From: Lachnospiraceae bacterium
GTDB lineage: Bacteria > Bacillota > Clostridia > Lachnospirales > Lachnospiraceae
Length of the DNA stretch: 64,000 nt
Direction of reading: 5' to 3'
Assembly: GCA_024405115.1 (NCBI GenBank)
Contig: JAKSPD010000004.1
Span: 1 to 64,000, forward strand
The position numbers and the translations under genes are program-made. The notes under the pieces were generated by a model. The model ran no database searches. It was not told the DNA's origin and worked only from the letters and a program-made list of their open reading frames with translations. This document shows positions 17,607 to 26,797 of this stretch, piece by piece. Numbering within the stretch: the stretch's first letter is position 1; every line of letters starts with the position of its first letter.

Positions 17607-18455
17607 ATGAAGACAAACAGCCTTGCCAAACTTCGCTTTGAAAAATTCATGTACAACAGGCTCGCCGTGGCGGGCTTCATCATGATGATGCTCATCATCC
17701 TGGCCTGTGTGCTCGCTCCCCTTTTTACACCGTATGACCCGAGCTATATCGATGTAACCATAAAGGAACTACCGCCTTCTTCCGAACACCTTCTCGGTAC
17801 CGACCGTCTCGGCCGTGACATCCTGGCACGCCTTCTTTACGGCGGAAGGGTGTCCATCTGGATCGGTCTTTCAAGTGCCGTGGGCGCCTGCCTCATAGGT
17901 GTCGTTCTCGGATGCATTTCGGGATATTTCGGGGGAAAACTCGACCAGGTCCTTCTTTACATCTCCGAGATATTCATGACCTTCCCCAGATACCTTCTGG
18001 TGCTCATCTGCGTGGGTCTTGTCGGTCAGAGCATGAGCAACATCATCTTCATCTTCATCGCCACCGGCTGGTCGGGCACCATGAGAATCGTACGTGGAAA
18101 GATCATGTCCCTTAAGCAGGAATCCTTCGTGGAAAGCTGCCTTGCAAACGGCGTGAGCGGATGGTCCATCATGTTCCGCCACCTGCTTCCGAACACCCTC
18201 GGACCGGTAATCGTCGACATGACACTTTCCGTTGCGGGCTGCATCCTTGCGGAAGCCGGCCTTTCATTCCTCGGAATGGGCGTTGCCGCCGATGTCCCTA
18301 CATGGGGCAACATCATCAATGCAGCCAAGAGACTTGACATCATCCAGAACATGCCGCTTCTGTGGATCAGTCCCGGCCTTGCAATATCACTGTTCGTACT
18401 CAGCATCAACTTCTTCGGAGACGGGCTGAGGGACGTGTTTGATCCCGCACAGTAA
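17607..18455 (+). CDS. ABC importer permease, DppC type, cluster A
   Basis: 282 residues starting at ATG 17607, nine bases after an AAGGAGG; a GTG two codons upstream is too close to that site. The N-terminal oppC region (FMYNRLAVAGFIMMML) is followed by a periplasmic-side segment LAPLFTPYDPSY and the HLLGTDRLGRDILARLLYGGRVS signature of DppC. The EAA loop and EAGLSFLGMGV motif are present. It ends NFFGDGLRDVFDP as in other DppC proteins. It pairs with the DppB-type permease upstream. Confidence 0.92.
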   Translation: MKTNSLAKLRFEKFMYNRLAVAGFIMMMLIILACVLAPLFTPYDPSYIDVTIKELPPSSEHLLGTDRLGRDILARLLYGGRVSIWIGLSSAVGACLIGVVLGCISGYFGGKLDQVLLYISEIFMTFPRYLLVLICVGLVGQSMSNIIFIFIATGWSGTMRIVRGKIMSLKQESFVESCLANGVSGWSIMFRHLLPNTLGPVIVDMTLSVAGCILAEAGLSFLGMGVAADVPTWGNIINAAKRLDIIQNMPLLWISPGLAISLFVLSINFFGDGLRDVFDPAQ

Positions 18456-18466
18456 AGGAGGACAAC

Positions 18467-19483
18467 GTGGAAAACACTCTTAATGAAAATGTTCTTGAGG
18501 TCAAAGACCTGCAGACACGTTTCCGCGTCCAGAAGCGCGTGGTCAATGCGGTAAGCGGAGTCACATTTGAATTAAAAAGGGGAAAGGTGCTTGGAATCGT
18601 CGGTGAATCCGGCTGCGGAAAAAGCGTGACTGCGCATTCCGTTCTCCAGCTCCTCCCGAAGGTGGGACACATCGAAAACGGAAGCGTCATGTATTACCCG
18701 AAGGACGGGGAACCCATCGACCTTTCAAAGTATGGTCCCAAAAGTAAGGAAATCCGAAAGATCCGTGGAAAGGACATCTCAATGATCTTCCAGGATCCCA
18801 TGACCACCCTTAACCCTGTCTACACGATAGGTGACCAGATTGTGGAGAACCTCAGGAAACATGAGAAGCTCACGAAGACGGAGGCAAAGGTGAGGGTAAT
18901 CGAGCTTCTTAAAAAGCTTGGGATTCCGAACCCGGAGATCCGTTTCAATGAATACCCGCATCAGTTCTCCGGAGGAATGAAGCAGCGTGTGATGATTGCC
19001 ATCGCGATGATCTGCAACCCGGAGATCCTTATAGCCGATGAGCCCACGACCGCCCTTGACGTTACCATCCAGGCGCAGATACTGGGCCTCATGCGTTCAC
19101 TCCAGGAGGAACACGGAACCTCCATCATCCTCATCACCCACAACATGGGAATCGTTGCGCAGATGTGCGACGACGTTGCAGTCATGTACATGGGAAGGGT
19201 CGTTGAGTTCGGTACCTTAAAACAGATTTTCACGGAACCGAAGCACCCGTACACCACTGCCCTTCTCCGCTCCGTTCCCGTACTCGGCATGGACAGTGAC
19301 GAGGACCTTGAGACCATAGAGGGAAGCACGCCCGACGCATCCACCGTCTTCAAAGGCTGCGAGTTCGCGGAACGCTGTAAAGAGGCAAGACCCGAGTGCT
19401 TCAAACGTTTCCCGAAGGACACCTTCTTTGAGGACGGACACAGGGTAAGATGCATTTTATACGAGGAGAACGAAAATGGCTGA
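18467..19483 (+). CDS. ABC importer ATPase, DppD type, cluster A
   Basis: 338 residues with a GTG start preceded by AAAGGAGG. Walker A is GESGCGKS (46-53), the signature is [12 protein letters not shown], and Walker B is [12 protein letters not shown] with the switch His in ILITHNMG. The C-terminal oligopeptide-transporter extension has four Cys ([18 protein letters not shown]), the pattern that binds an Fe-S cluster in Dpp/Opp ATPases. It energises import together with the DppF-type partner, whose gene overlaps the end of this one by eight bases. Confidence 0.93.
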   Translation: MENTLNENVLEVKDLQTRFRVQKRVVNAVSGVTFELKRGKVLGIVGESGCGKSVTAHSVLQLLPKVGHIENGSVMYYPKDGEPIDLSKYGPKSKEIRKIRGKDISMIFQDPMTTLNPVYTIGDQIVENLRKHEKLTKTEAKVRVIELLKKLGIPNPEIRFNEYPHQFSGGMKQRVMIAIAMICNPEILIADEPTTALDVTIQAQILGLMRSLQEEHGTSIILITHNMGIVAQMCDDVAVMYMGRVVEFGTLKQIFTEPKHPYTTALLRSVPVLGMDSDEDLETIEGSTPDASTVFKGCEFAERCKEARPECFKRFPKDTFFEDGHRVRCILYEENENG

Positions 19484-20483
19484 GACAGAGAAGCTGCTTG
19501 TAGCAGAGCATATCGTAAAACGCTATGACATGAAAAAGAAACTCTTCGATAAGGAGCAGAAGACCCTGAAGGCCGTTGACGACGTTTCTTTTTACATCAA
19601 TAAAGGGGAGACCTTTGGTGTCGTGGGGGAATCCGGATGCGGAAAGACCACCCTCGGAAAGTGCGTGGTGCGTCTCCACGAACCCACGTCAGGAAAACTT
19701 TATTACAATGTGGACGGTGAAATGAAGGACCTCCTCAACCTGGACAAAAAAGAGTCCTTTGAGATGAGAAAAAAAATCCAGATCGTGTTCCAGGACCCGT
19801 ATTCATCCTTTAACCCCGTACATACGATATATGAGGCTTTTGACGAGCCTCTCCGTATCCACCACATGGGCAATAAGGAAGAACGTATGGAAATCATTGC
19901 GGATTCACTCCGTAAGGTAAACCTCCAGCCTGAATACATGAAGCGGTATCCCCATGAGTTTTCAGGCGGACAGAGACAGCGTATCTGTATTGCAAAGGCC
20001 CTTGCCTTAAAACCGGACCTTATAGTTTGTGACGAGCCCGTATCGGCGTTAGACGTATCCATTCAGGCACAGATCCTTAACCTCATGAGAAAGCTCCAGA
20101 GGGAGCTCGGGGTTTCATATCTGTTCATCGCACATGACTTAAGTGTGGTACAATATATGTCAAACCGGATCGCGGTCATGTATCTTGGAAAGATTGTCGA
20201 GACTGCCGATGCAAAGGAACTGCACAACATGTGCCTGCATCCTTACACCCAGGCCCTCCTTTCCGCGGTACCCATCCCGAAATACGGTGAAAAGATGGCC
20301 CAGATGGTGCTCCCCGGTGATGTTCCGTCACCCATCAATCCCCCTTCAGGATGTCATTTCCATCCGAGATGCGAGCACTGCATGGAAATCTGTAAGTGTG
20401 AGGAACCCGCCCTCCGAACCATTAAGGGCACGACACACCAGGTTGCATGTCATCTGTTTGACGATGACGAAAGATTTGAATAA
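19476..20483 (+). CDS. ABC importer ATPase, DppF type, cluster A
   Basis: 335 residues. Walker A is GESGCGKT, the signature is [17 protein letters not shown], and Walker B is [12 protein letters not shown]. The C-terminal extension has the Cys-rich [16 protein letters not shown] motif. It overlaps the preceding ATPase gene by eight bases, implying translational coupling. The last 35 bases, coding FDDDERFE and the stop, are repeated at 44454-44488, showing that the duplicated block at 44.5 kb began inside this gene. Confidence 0.93.
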   Translation: MAETEKLLVAEHIVKRYDMKKKLFDKEQKTLKAVDDVSFYINKGETFGVVGESGCGKTTLGKCVVRLHEPTSGKLYYNVDGEMKDLLNLDKKESFEMRKKIQIVFQDPYSSFNPVHTIYEAFDEPLRIHHMGNKEERMEIIADSLRKVNLQPEYMKRYPHEFSGGQRQRICIAKALALKPDLIVCDEPVSALDVSIQAQILNLMRKLQRELGVSYLFIAHDLSVVQYMSNRIAVMYLGKIVETADAKELHNMCLHPYTQALLSAVPIPKYGEKMAQMVLPGDVPSPINPPSGCHFHPRCEHCMEICKCEEPALRTIKGTTHQVACHLFDDDERFE

Positions 20484-20503
20484 TTTTTAAAGAGGTAATT
20501 AAC

Positions 20504-21379
20504 ATGAAAACAGGATTTGTACCGGCATTGGGAACTCCGACTGATGAAAACGGAAACCTTATCGCAGCTTCCTATGAAAAAGAAATCGAAAAGATGATCG
20601 AATGCGGGGCAGTAGGCCTTCTTTCCATGGGTTCCATGGGGATTCAGGCATTCCTCCGGAACGAGGTGTGCGTGGAAGTTGCTGAAACGGCAGTAAAGGC
20701 TGCTGCAGGCAGGGTTCCGGTTTATGTGGGATGCATGGACAACTCCATCAACCGCGCCAAGGAAAGAATGGCTTCAATGGAACATCTGGGCCTTACGGCA
20801 TTCGTATTTACGACACCCTACTATGAGATCGATTCCCGTGACCAGATCATGAAGTACTTTAAGGCTCTTGCAAACTCAACAAAGCACGGCATCGTACTTT
20901 ATGACCTTCCCGGCGTTACACAGCAGAAGATCACCTACAGCATGGTCTTCGAACTTAAAAAGGAATGCAAAAATTTCATCGGCATCAAGTCAGCTGACCT
21001 TTACATGTTAAGACACATCCGTCTTAACCCCGATTTTGCTGATTTCACTACATTCTATTCAGGAATGGACGCATTTGACATCGCCTACAAGTGGGGAATT
21101 GGAAACATCCTTGACGGAATGCTCCCCGCTACTCCCAAGAACACAAAGGCCATGATCGAGGCCCTTGACGGCGGTGACTATGCAAATGCCGCCAGATATC
21201 TTGACAACATCATTTCATTCCGTGACTTCTACATTGACAACGACCTCTGGCCGGCATTCTCAGCAACAATGAACCTTCTCGGTTTCGAAGGCTTCTTTGC
21301 TCCCGACTGGGCAACGCCAGTAGATCCCGAGACCTTTGAGAAGATCCGTGAAAAGATGATTGAAATCGGGGAGCTTTAA
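20504..21379 (+). CDS. DapA/NanA-family Schiff-base lyase or dehydratase, copy 1
   Basis: 291 residues, a TIM-barrel member of the DHDPS/N-acetylneuraminate lyase family. Schiff-base Lys162 is in GIKSAD and the catalytic Tyr133 in LYDLPG, at the standard family positions. The usual GTTGE carboxylate-binding motif is changed to GSMGI (43-47), so it is neither a standard DapA nor NanA; the substrate carboxylate may be bound differently. It should cleave or dehydrate a 2-oxo acid. The first 764 bases are identical to copy 2 at 44507. It is co-transcribed with the cluster A importer; a hairpin separates it from the propeller gene. Confidence 0.88.
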   Translation: MKTGFVPALGTPTDENGNLIAASYEKEIEKMIECGAVGLLSMGSMGIQAFLRNEVCVEVAETAVKAAAGRVPVYVGCMDNSINRAKERMASMEHLGLTAFVFTTPYYEIDSRDQIMKYFKALANSTKHGIVLYDLPGVTQQKITYSMVFELKKECKNFIGIKSADLYMLRHIRLNPDFADFTTFYSGMDAFDIAYKWGIGNILDGMLPATPKNTKAMIEALDGGDYANAARYLDNIISFRDFYIDNDLWPAFSATMNLLGFEGFFAPDWATPVDPETFEKIREKMIEIGEL

Positions 21380-21426
21380 TTTAAAAAGGCTCAGGCCTTT
21401 AGCTGTATACTGAAACAATTATTCTT

Positions 21427-21455
21427 ATACGGGAGCGCTGAAGCGTTCCCGTATT
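21427..21455 (+). repeat. Intercistronic hairpin between lyase and FG-GAP genes
   Basis: ATACGGGAGCGC pairs with GCGTTCCCGTAT with a four-base loop; no U-run follows. A matching hairpin sits at the same distance after lyase copy 2 (45427-45455), with compensated base changes in the stem. This suggests the structure matters. Confidence 0.7.
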
Positions 21456-21472
21456 GTAAAAAGGGGAAAAAC

Positions 21473-24184
21473 ATGAGTAAGGTTTATAAAAAATCTTCTT
21501 TTGAAGATTTTTCAAAAGGAAAATTTGGAAACGGCGGTCAGAACATCTACTGCTCAAAGAAGGGAACTCTCCAGAGGATTTTCAACTATGATGTGACTAA
21601 TACCGGATATCCTGACATCCCTGTGGCAAGCTCACATGGAATGAACGAGCGCCCGCCGCTTAGAATCATGAAAGAAACCGAAAACGGGTTCAGTGAGTAC
21701 TTTCTTCCATCAGAAGGAAGCTATGAGGCGATTGTATTCGGTCTCTGCGATGATGGCTATGACGACCTTATAATTGCCTGCCAGATGAACGGAACCCATA
21801 CGGATACCTGCGGAATCATCTATCACGGAGGACCGGACGGACTCAGTGTGGACCGCCGTGAGGAACTGCCTGCGGCAGATGCATTGGCGGTAGCCGCAGG
21901 GCGTTTCTCCGGAAAAAAGCCGGAGATATGCTTCATATGCAGCAAAAACCTTATCATCTACAAACAGGAGAACGGAAGCTTCAACATGATCCTGTTTGAA
22001 AAAATGGACCTTCAGGCTGTTTCAGGCGTGGCCGGCGATTTTGACGGTGACGGTTATGATGACCTTTATCTCCGCCTTGCTGACGGAAGGCTTGTGATCT
22101 TATGGGGCTCTGACAAGGGTCTAAGTCTGGAAAACATGACCGTTTTTGCAAATACTGATCCGGAGCCTGCGGCAGCTGTCGGAACAACTGCAACAAGAAG
22201 ATCTCATTCAAAAATGTGGAGGTGCGCGGTTACGGACATGGATGGGCAGCAGTGCCTGTTTGTAGGTGGAAAGAGCGCGCGTTTCTATACCTTCGGAAAA
22301 GACCGCTCTGTAAAGCTTAAAAAGGAGCTGAACATTAAAAACACCATCCATGCGGTAAGCGGTGAATTCCAAAGCGAATCAGACCTTGCCATTTTATGCA
22401 GCGAAAGCGTCGACAATTATACGGATTCATATTTCTTTGCTGGAGGAAACACGGATATAGAACCTATTAAGTTTAAAACCCGCGCCGCGCTTACCGGAAC
22501 TTTCGCTAAGCTAAAACGCGGGCCGGTGCTCTGTGTGGCACAGGGAAAAAACAGCGAGACCGCCACTGTAGGGCAGCAGTTCATTTCTTTCGAATCAGGA
22601 AAACCTGAAGTCGTATACAGCTTCGACGCCTTTGAACCGTCACGTATCCTCTCCGGAAAGTTTAACGGTAAGGATGTAGACCTTGCGTGTATCGACCATG
22701 AGGCAGGAGGATTCCTGGGACGGGAGATGACACAGGTTTACCTTGGCGGTGACTGGGAATACGGAACGGAACATATGATAGAGCTTCCCGGTTCTGCTGC
22801 CGTTGACATGCATCTGGTCGACCTTAACGATGACGGCAAAACAGACGTATATATCACGAACTGCTCTGAAAATGATCCTGTCGGGGATCCCGGCAGCTTC
22901 ATTTACTGGCAGGATGAAAACGGATTCTCTCCTGAAAACCGTCTCATTCTTCCGACTGTGCGCTCGCATGGTTCGGCAATCGGCGATTTCCGCCACAGCG
23001 GTTATCTTGACATCGCCACAGGCGGAATCTGCAACCGTGAGATAAGGATATACCGTGGAGGTCCTGACGGATATGACCCGGAACGTTATGACAGGCTTAT
23101 CCTCGGACCCCAGACTGAAAACTATAAGCCAAGCATTGGCAATGTGTTCTCCGATGACAGCATCTGGCCGGAAGGGGAAAAGGACCTTGCCTGGACTTAC
23201 GGCGAAGTCCGCTGGCTTTTTACCGCCGACCTTAATAATGACGGATGGCTCGATCTTATCGTACCCTGCCATTCACTTCCCTATTCGATTGTGTACTTCG
23301 GAGGTCCGGACGGCTTTACCCCCAGGCGTTCCCAGAAGTTCAACATCCCCGGTGCCATCAACTGTACCGTGGCTGACCTTAATAAAAATGGTTTCCCTGA
23401 CCTTATTTTCAGCCACCACTATATTGCAACAAAGACGGCACAGTATGAAACATACCTTACCATCTACTGGGGCGGGCCGGACGGATATAAGGAAAGCTGC
23501 AAGACAATGCTCCCCACACACTGCGCAAATGCCGTCACGGCCGGCGACTTTAACGGAAACGGATGGCTCGATCTTTATGCGACATGTTATAATAACGGAA
23601 GGAGCAGGGACCTCTTAAGTTATGTATTCGTAAATGACCACGGTCACTTTGATTACAGAAACTCTTATCCCCTTTATAACCACAGCGGTTCAGGATGCAT
23701 TGCCGGTGACTTTAACGGTGACGGGTACTGTGACCTTGTGATAGCAAGCCATAAGGAGTTCGGAAACCATCAGACAAAGTCTGTTTTATTCTACGGCGGT
23801 CCTGACGGCCTCAAGCAGGATAACTGCACCCTTCTTCCTTCCGTGGGACCTCACGGGCTTTCAACGGTTCATCCCGGAAACCTTCTTGACAAAGGTCCTA
23901 AGGAGTTTTACGAAAGTGAGGTAATGGAAGTTCCTGATGGATGCTGCGGTGCGAAACTGACCGCAGAGTTTGAGACCCTCGGTAAGGGATACCTTGAAAT
24001 TTCATGGAAATTTGCAGACTCGGAGGAAGGTCTTGAAAATGCCGCATGGTCAGAACCCGTAGAAAACGGCAGGGAGATCAAACTTCCCGCAGGTACATCC
24101 TTTGCCGCATACAGACTTGCGCTCTGTGCATACTGCTCGGCTGGAAATGTGCGTGTATCGGAAGTAACTGCAGAATTCATTTAA
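21473..24184 (+). CDS. Cytoplasmic FG-GAP/VCBS beta-propeller protein, cluster A
   Basis: 903 residues with no signal peptide or membrane helix. At least seven FG-GAP/EF-hand-like calcium repeats are visible, for example DFDGDGYDDLYL (about 193), DLNDDGKTDVYI (about 452), DLNNDGWLDLIV (about 585), DLNKNGFPDLIF (about 635), DFNGNGWLDLYA (about 693) and DFNGDGYCDLVI (about 745). GGPDG turns punctuate the blades, and a C-terminal beta domain covers about 815-903. It is strongly similar to the 908-residue protein at 38252. Conserved polar motifs between blades (ATRR-x-HS, SHHYI, LPTHCANAVT, YNHSGSG) look like an active site. Nearest functional analogues are propeller polysaccharide lyases, but no family assignment can be proven here. 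Confidence 0.8.
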   Translation: MSKVYKKSSFEDFSKGKFGNGGQNIYCSKKGTLQRIFNYDVTNTGYPDIPVASSHGMNERPPLRIMKETENGFSEYFLPSEGSYEAIVFGLCDDGYDDLIIACQMNGTHTDTCGIIYHGGPDGLSVDRREELPAADALAVAAGRFSGKKPEICFICSKNLIIYKQENGSFNMILFEKMDLQAVSGVAGDFDGDGYDDLYLRLADGRLVILWGSDKGLSLENMTVFANTDPEPAAAVGTTATRRSHSKMWRCAVTDMDGQQCLFVGGKSARFYTFGKDRSVKLKKELNIKNTIHAVSGEFQSESDLAILCSESVDNYTDSYFFAGGNTDIEPIKFKTRAALTGTFAKLKRGPVLCVAQGKNSETATVGQQFISFESGKPEVVYSFDAFEPSRILSGKFNGKDVDLACIDHEAGGFLGREMTQVYLGGDWEYGTEHMIELPGSAAVDMHLVDLNDDGKTDVYITNCSENDPVGDPGSFIYWQDENGFSPENRLILPTVRSHGSAIGDFRHSGYLDIATGGICNREIRIYRGGPDGYDPERYDRLILGPQTENYKPSIGNVFSDDSIWPEGEKDLAWTYGEVRWLFTADLNNDGWLDLIVPCHSLPYSIVYFGGPDGFTPRRSQKFNIPGAINCTVADLNKNGFPDLIFSHHYIATKTAQYETYLTIYWGGPDGYKESCKTMLPTHCANAVTAGDFNGNGWLDLYATCYNNGRSRDLLSYVFVNDHGHFDYRNSYPLYNHSGSGCIAGDFNGDGYCDLVIASHKEFGNHQTKSVLFYGGPDGLKQDNCTLLPSVGPHGLSTVHPGNLLDKGPKEFYESEVMEVPDGCCGAKLTAEFETLGKGYLEISWKFADSEEGLENAAWSEPVENGREIKLPAGTSFAAYRLALCAYCSAGNVRVSEVTAEFI

Positions 24185-24217
24185 AATCCGGTACCGGGAA
24201 AAGAAAGGAGTCCCGTC

Positions 24218-24886
24218 ATGAAACTGCTTAATTTTAAAAATGTATACGAGAACCCGCTTCCCCAGCTTGAAAGCAGACCGTGTTACTTCCCGAACCTCTG
24301 TGAGACGGACGACGGAACACTTTTATGCTGTTTTCACATGGGGCAGGCTATGGAGGCCATAAACTGACACCAGTACATAAGTGAAAGCCGTGACAACGGC
24401 AATACATGGTCTGCACCGCGCCGCATGTTTGAGGATGCGGCGACTCCCATGACCGAAAGCTGCAAGCTTACAAACATCGGCGAAGGGAAGATAATGGCAC
24501 TCGGATATGCATATTTCCGTGATGACCCGTCACTTCCCCTCGGAAACCCCGAAACCGGCGGCCTTGTGACCCAGGCGCACCCTTACCGGCAGGACTCTTA
24601 TATCGAGTGGATCCGCCTGTATCCGTGGAACACGGACGGCGCGGAAATCCTGAATGCCTCAAGGCCTGACTTTGAAAGCAATATAGCCGCGGCTTACGCC
24701 GATACGTATCATCTCCTCAAAACCTGCGGCAGTGACAATCATAAGGCCGGCAGGGCCGAATACCTCGGATGCATGAGTACCGACATCCCGTTAAACAGTA
24801 AAGCAGATTATATCCGGGCCGTCAGAGAAGGGATCTGCGATATCGATAAGATCCGCAATCCTCTCTCAGAAAATACAGGAGTTTGA
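24218..24886 (+). pseudogene. Decayed BNR-propeller/PHP chimera
   Basis: After AAAGGAG an ATG at 24218 opens a frame matching the start of the Asp-box protein at 29368-30462 (MKLLNFKNVYENPLPQLESR, then ACKLTN-like and GNPETGGL blocks). An in-frame TGA interrupts codon 50 (24365), where the intact paralogue has Cys. Directly after GNPETGGL the homology switches to the C-terminal part of a PHP-type phosphoesterase (ILNASRPDFE, KTCGSDNH) and runs to a TGA stop at 24886. The middle and the end of the propeller are lost. It is the last member of cluster A and is most likely nonfunctional. Confidence 0.8.
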
Positions 24887-24922
24887 GAGCGCTGCTCTCA
24901 AGCTCCTGCTTTTTGTTTTTTT
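24876..24922 (+). terminator. Rho-independent terminator of cluster A
   Basis: CAGGAGTTTGAGAGC pairs with GCTCTCAAGCTCCTG with a three-base loop, followed by CTTTTTGTTTTTTT. It lies between the convergent ends of clusters A and B. Confidence 0.9.
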
Positions 24923-24931
24923 CCTGTTTTT

Positions 24932-25927
24932 TCACTTTTCTGTTATACCGAAATACAACTGCTCCGCATTATGACAAAAGATATCTTCTATCTGTCCGGC
25001 ATCCAGATTGAGAAGCAGTGCTGCCTGATAAAAAGCCATCAGGGACTCCTGCCCGAGATACACCCTCCCCGGATCTTCCAGCGTTGTCAGCCAGTTCTGC
25101 CATTTCCCGACAGAAACTGCCCTTCCGCGATACATACAGTTCGGATAATCACTTCCCCACATGGTTCTTTTTGCGGCATTTTTCATAATACAGGCCATCA
25201 TCGGACCCGGCTCACAGATTGCCGACAAGTCGAACCATATATTGCCATGATCCGCAAGTTCCCTGATCTTTCGTATGCCTGTCCAGGCAGCAAAGCTTCT
25301 GGCACAATGAGCAAGCACCAGGGGAGCATCCGGATACTTTGTTGTCATTTCCGTGATGTAAGCAAAATTCTCTTCATCCGAAAGGCAGCCCGGTTTCAGA
25401 AGGTGCAGAATAATCGGTATTTTTTTCGTTTGGGCAACAATCCATGCTGCTTCCGGCAAAAAGTTTCTGATACTGACATTGGAAATGTCTAAGCTTCCCG
25501 TAGAGAACCCGTATACCTTGATTGCGCGTCCGTTCGTCTCAAGAAGCATATTCTCAATCTCTTCTTCGGTATCCCGGTGAAGAACATAAGGCGCCATGGC
25601 ATACCTTCCCGGATTCTTTTCTGAAAGAGATGCTATATAACGGTTTGCCTTGTCCCTGAGACCTTTTTCCGGGTCAGCCATTGCCGGATCGGGAACGGTC
25701 ATCATCAGAAGATCAAACTGTTCCACACCGGGAAACATAGCCTTCATATCCGCCTCATAATCAAGCGGCGTGCACTCATTTCTGAAATATACTTCTTTCT
25801 GACAGAAGGAAGGAATGGTCTCACCAAGCCAGAGATGCATATGTGCGTCAATGATCCTCTTTGGAAGAAAATCCCGATACAGTTCTGAAAAAGAAAGATC
25901 ATTCTCTGTAAAAGTAAAAGAATTCAT
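24932..25927 (-). CDS. Amidohydrolase_2-family metal-dependent hydrolase
   Basis: 331 residues from the ATG at 25927, nine bases after GGAGG. TIM-barrel metal-site motifs are DAHMHLW (His-x-His), LAHCARSF (His) and WGSDYPN (Asp). The family includes lactonases (for example fuconolactone hydrolase), decarboxylases and amidohydrolases acting on small acids. No signal peptide is seen, so it is cytoplasmic. It is the last gene of cluster B. Being with Schiff-base lyases and an FAH-type enzyme suggests lactone or acid-sugar hydrolysis, which is inferred. Confidence 0.85.
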   Translation of the reverse strand: MNSFTFTENDLSFSELYRDFLPKRIIDAHMHLWLGETIPSFCQKEVYFRNECTPLDYEADMKAMFPGVEQFDLLMMTVPDPAMADPEKGLRDKANRYIASLSEKNPGRYAMAPYVLHRDTEEEIENMLLETNGRAIKVYGFSTGSLDISNVSIRNFLPEAAWIVAQTKKIPIILHLLKPGCLSDEENFAYITEMTTKYPDAPLVLAHCARSFAAWTGIRKIRELADHGNIWFDLSAICEPGPMMACIMKNAAKRTMWGSDYPNCMYRGRAVSVGKWQNWLTTLEDPGRVYLGQESLMAFYQAALLLNLDAGQIEDIFCHNAEQLYFGITEK

Positions 25928-25944
25928 TTTGAACACCCTCCCGA

Positions 25945-26784
25945 TTATTTCGGCTTTTCTCTGTATTCCGCGGGCGTCAGTCCGAAATACGCTTTAAACG
26001 CCCTGTAGAAGGATGCTTCTGAACCGTATCCCACTTCAGACGCTATTTCTCCCGCTTTTTCACCGGTAGTTTTCAGAAGCCAGGACGCCTGTTCCATCCT
26101 TGCCTCCAGAAGACGCTCACGGAAGCTTTTTCCGTAGCTTTCCTTCAGAACTCTCACAAGCTGCCGCCTGGAAATATGAAGTATCTCCGCCAGCTCATCC
26201 TCGCCGCTCGTCCTTGCATAATTTGCCTGAAAATACCGGTCGATCACACTTATCCTGTTTTCAAGAAGAAGCGGATCCTCCAGATCGTGAGCCTCATTGA
26301 TACTTCCGAAAATATCCCTCCATGAACTTATGATCGCAGTCTTAAGCAATGAAAGGACCATTTCCTTCTTGAAAAGTCCGATCCTTTCACATTCCTTCTG
26401 AAAAAGCCTGCAGAAAAGAAGTGTTTCCTCCGAAGCCTCCGAAAATACAACACCCGTCCTTTCCTGCCCGGCAAACGGGTCTTTGTCAAGATTGAAATTT
26501 ACCGTGAATCTTAAAAAATCATCGCTTGTGGCGCCGGATGCATGATAGTGACCGGGGCGTATTATAAGAATGTCCCCCTCCGAAAGAGTATATTTTTTTT
26601 CCTCCGTCTCAAAGGAACAGCTTCCGCTTATGATCACATGGATCTCATAATCAGAGTTGCTGTGTCTTATGGTATTCCATGAACCCATGTCGACATTGAA
26701 TATATAGTACCAGACATCAAGGATGTACTCCCCGATCGTCATATCAAATTCCAGAAGGTTTCTTGCGGGCATGCTGAAAGACAT
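25945..26784 (-). CDS. AraC-family regulator 1, cluster B
   Basis: 280 residues from the ATG at 26784, preceded by AGGAG. The N-terminal half is a cupin sensor (HVIISGSCSFETEEKKYTL, then GDILIIRPGHYHASG). The C-terminal half is an AraC double HTH (ILHISRRQLVRVLKES, then IASEVGYGSEASFYRAFKAYFGLTPAEYR). It is a tandem paralogue of the next regulator upstream, with near-identical HTHs but a diverged cupin. It probably binds a sugar or sugar acid and controls cluster B. Confidence 0.88.
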   Translation of the reverse strand: MSFSMPARNLLEFDMTIGEYILDVWYYIFNVDMGSWNTIRHSNSDYEIHVIISGSCSFETEEKKYTLSEGDILIIRPGHYHASGATSDDFLRFTVNFNLDKDPFAGQERTGVVFSEASEETLLFCRLFQKECERIGLFKKEMVLSLLKTAIISSWRDIFGSINEAHDLEDPLLLENRISVIDRYFQANYARTSGEDELAEILHISRRQLVRVLKESYGKSFRERLLEARMEQASWLLKTTGEKAGEIASEVGYGSEASFYRAFKAYFGLTPAEYREKPK

Positions 26785-26797
26785 AATCAATGATCTC

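Noticed and set aside
24365..24367. In-frame TGA aligned with Cys of a paralogue, as in selenoproteins
   Set aside because: No clear SECIS-like hairpin or Sec machinery seen, and the gene is a fusion relic that has lost most of the propeller.
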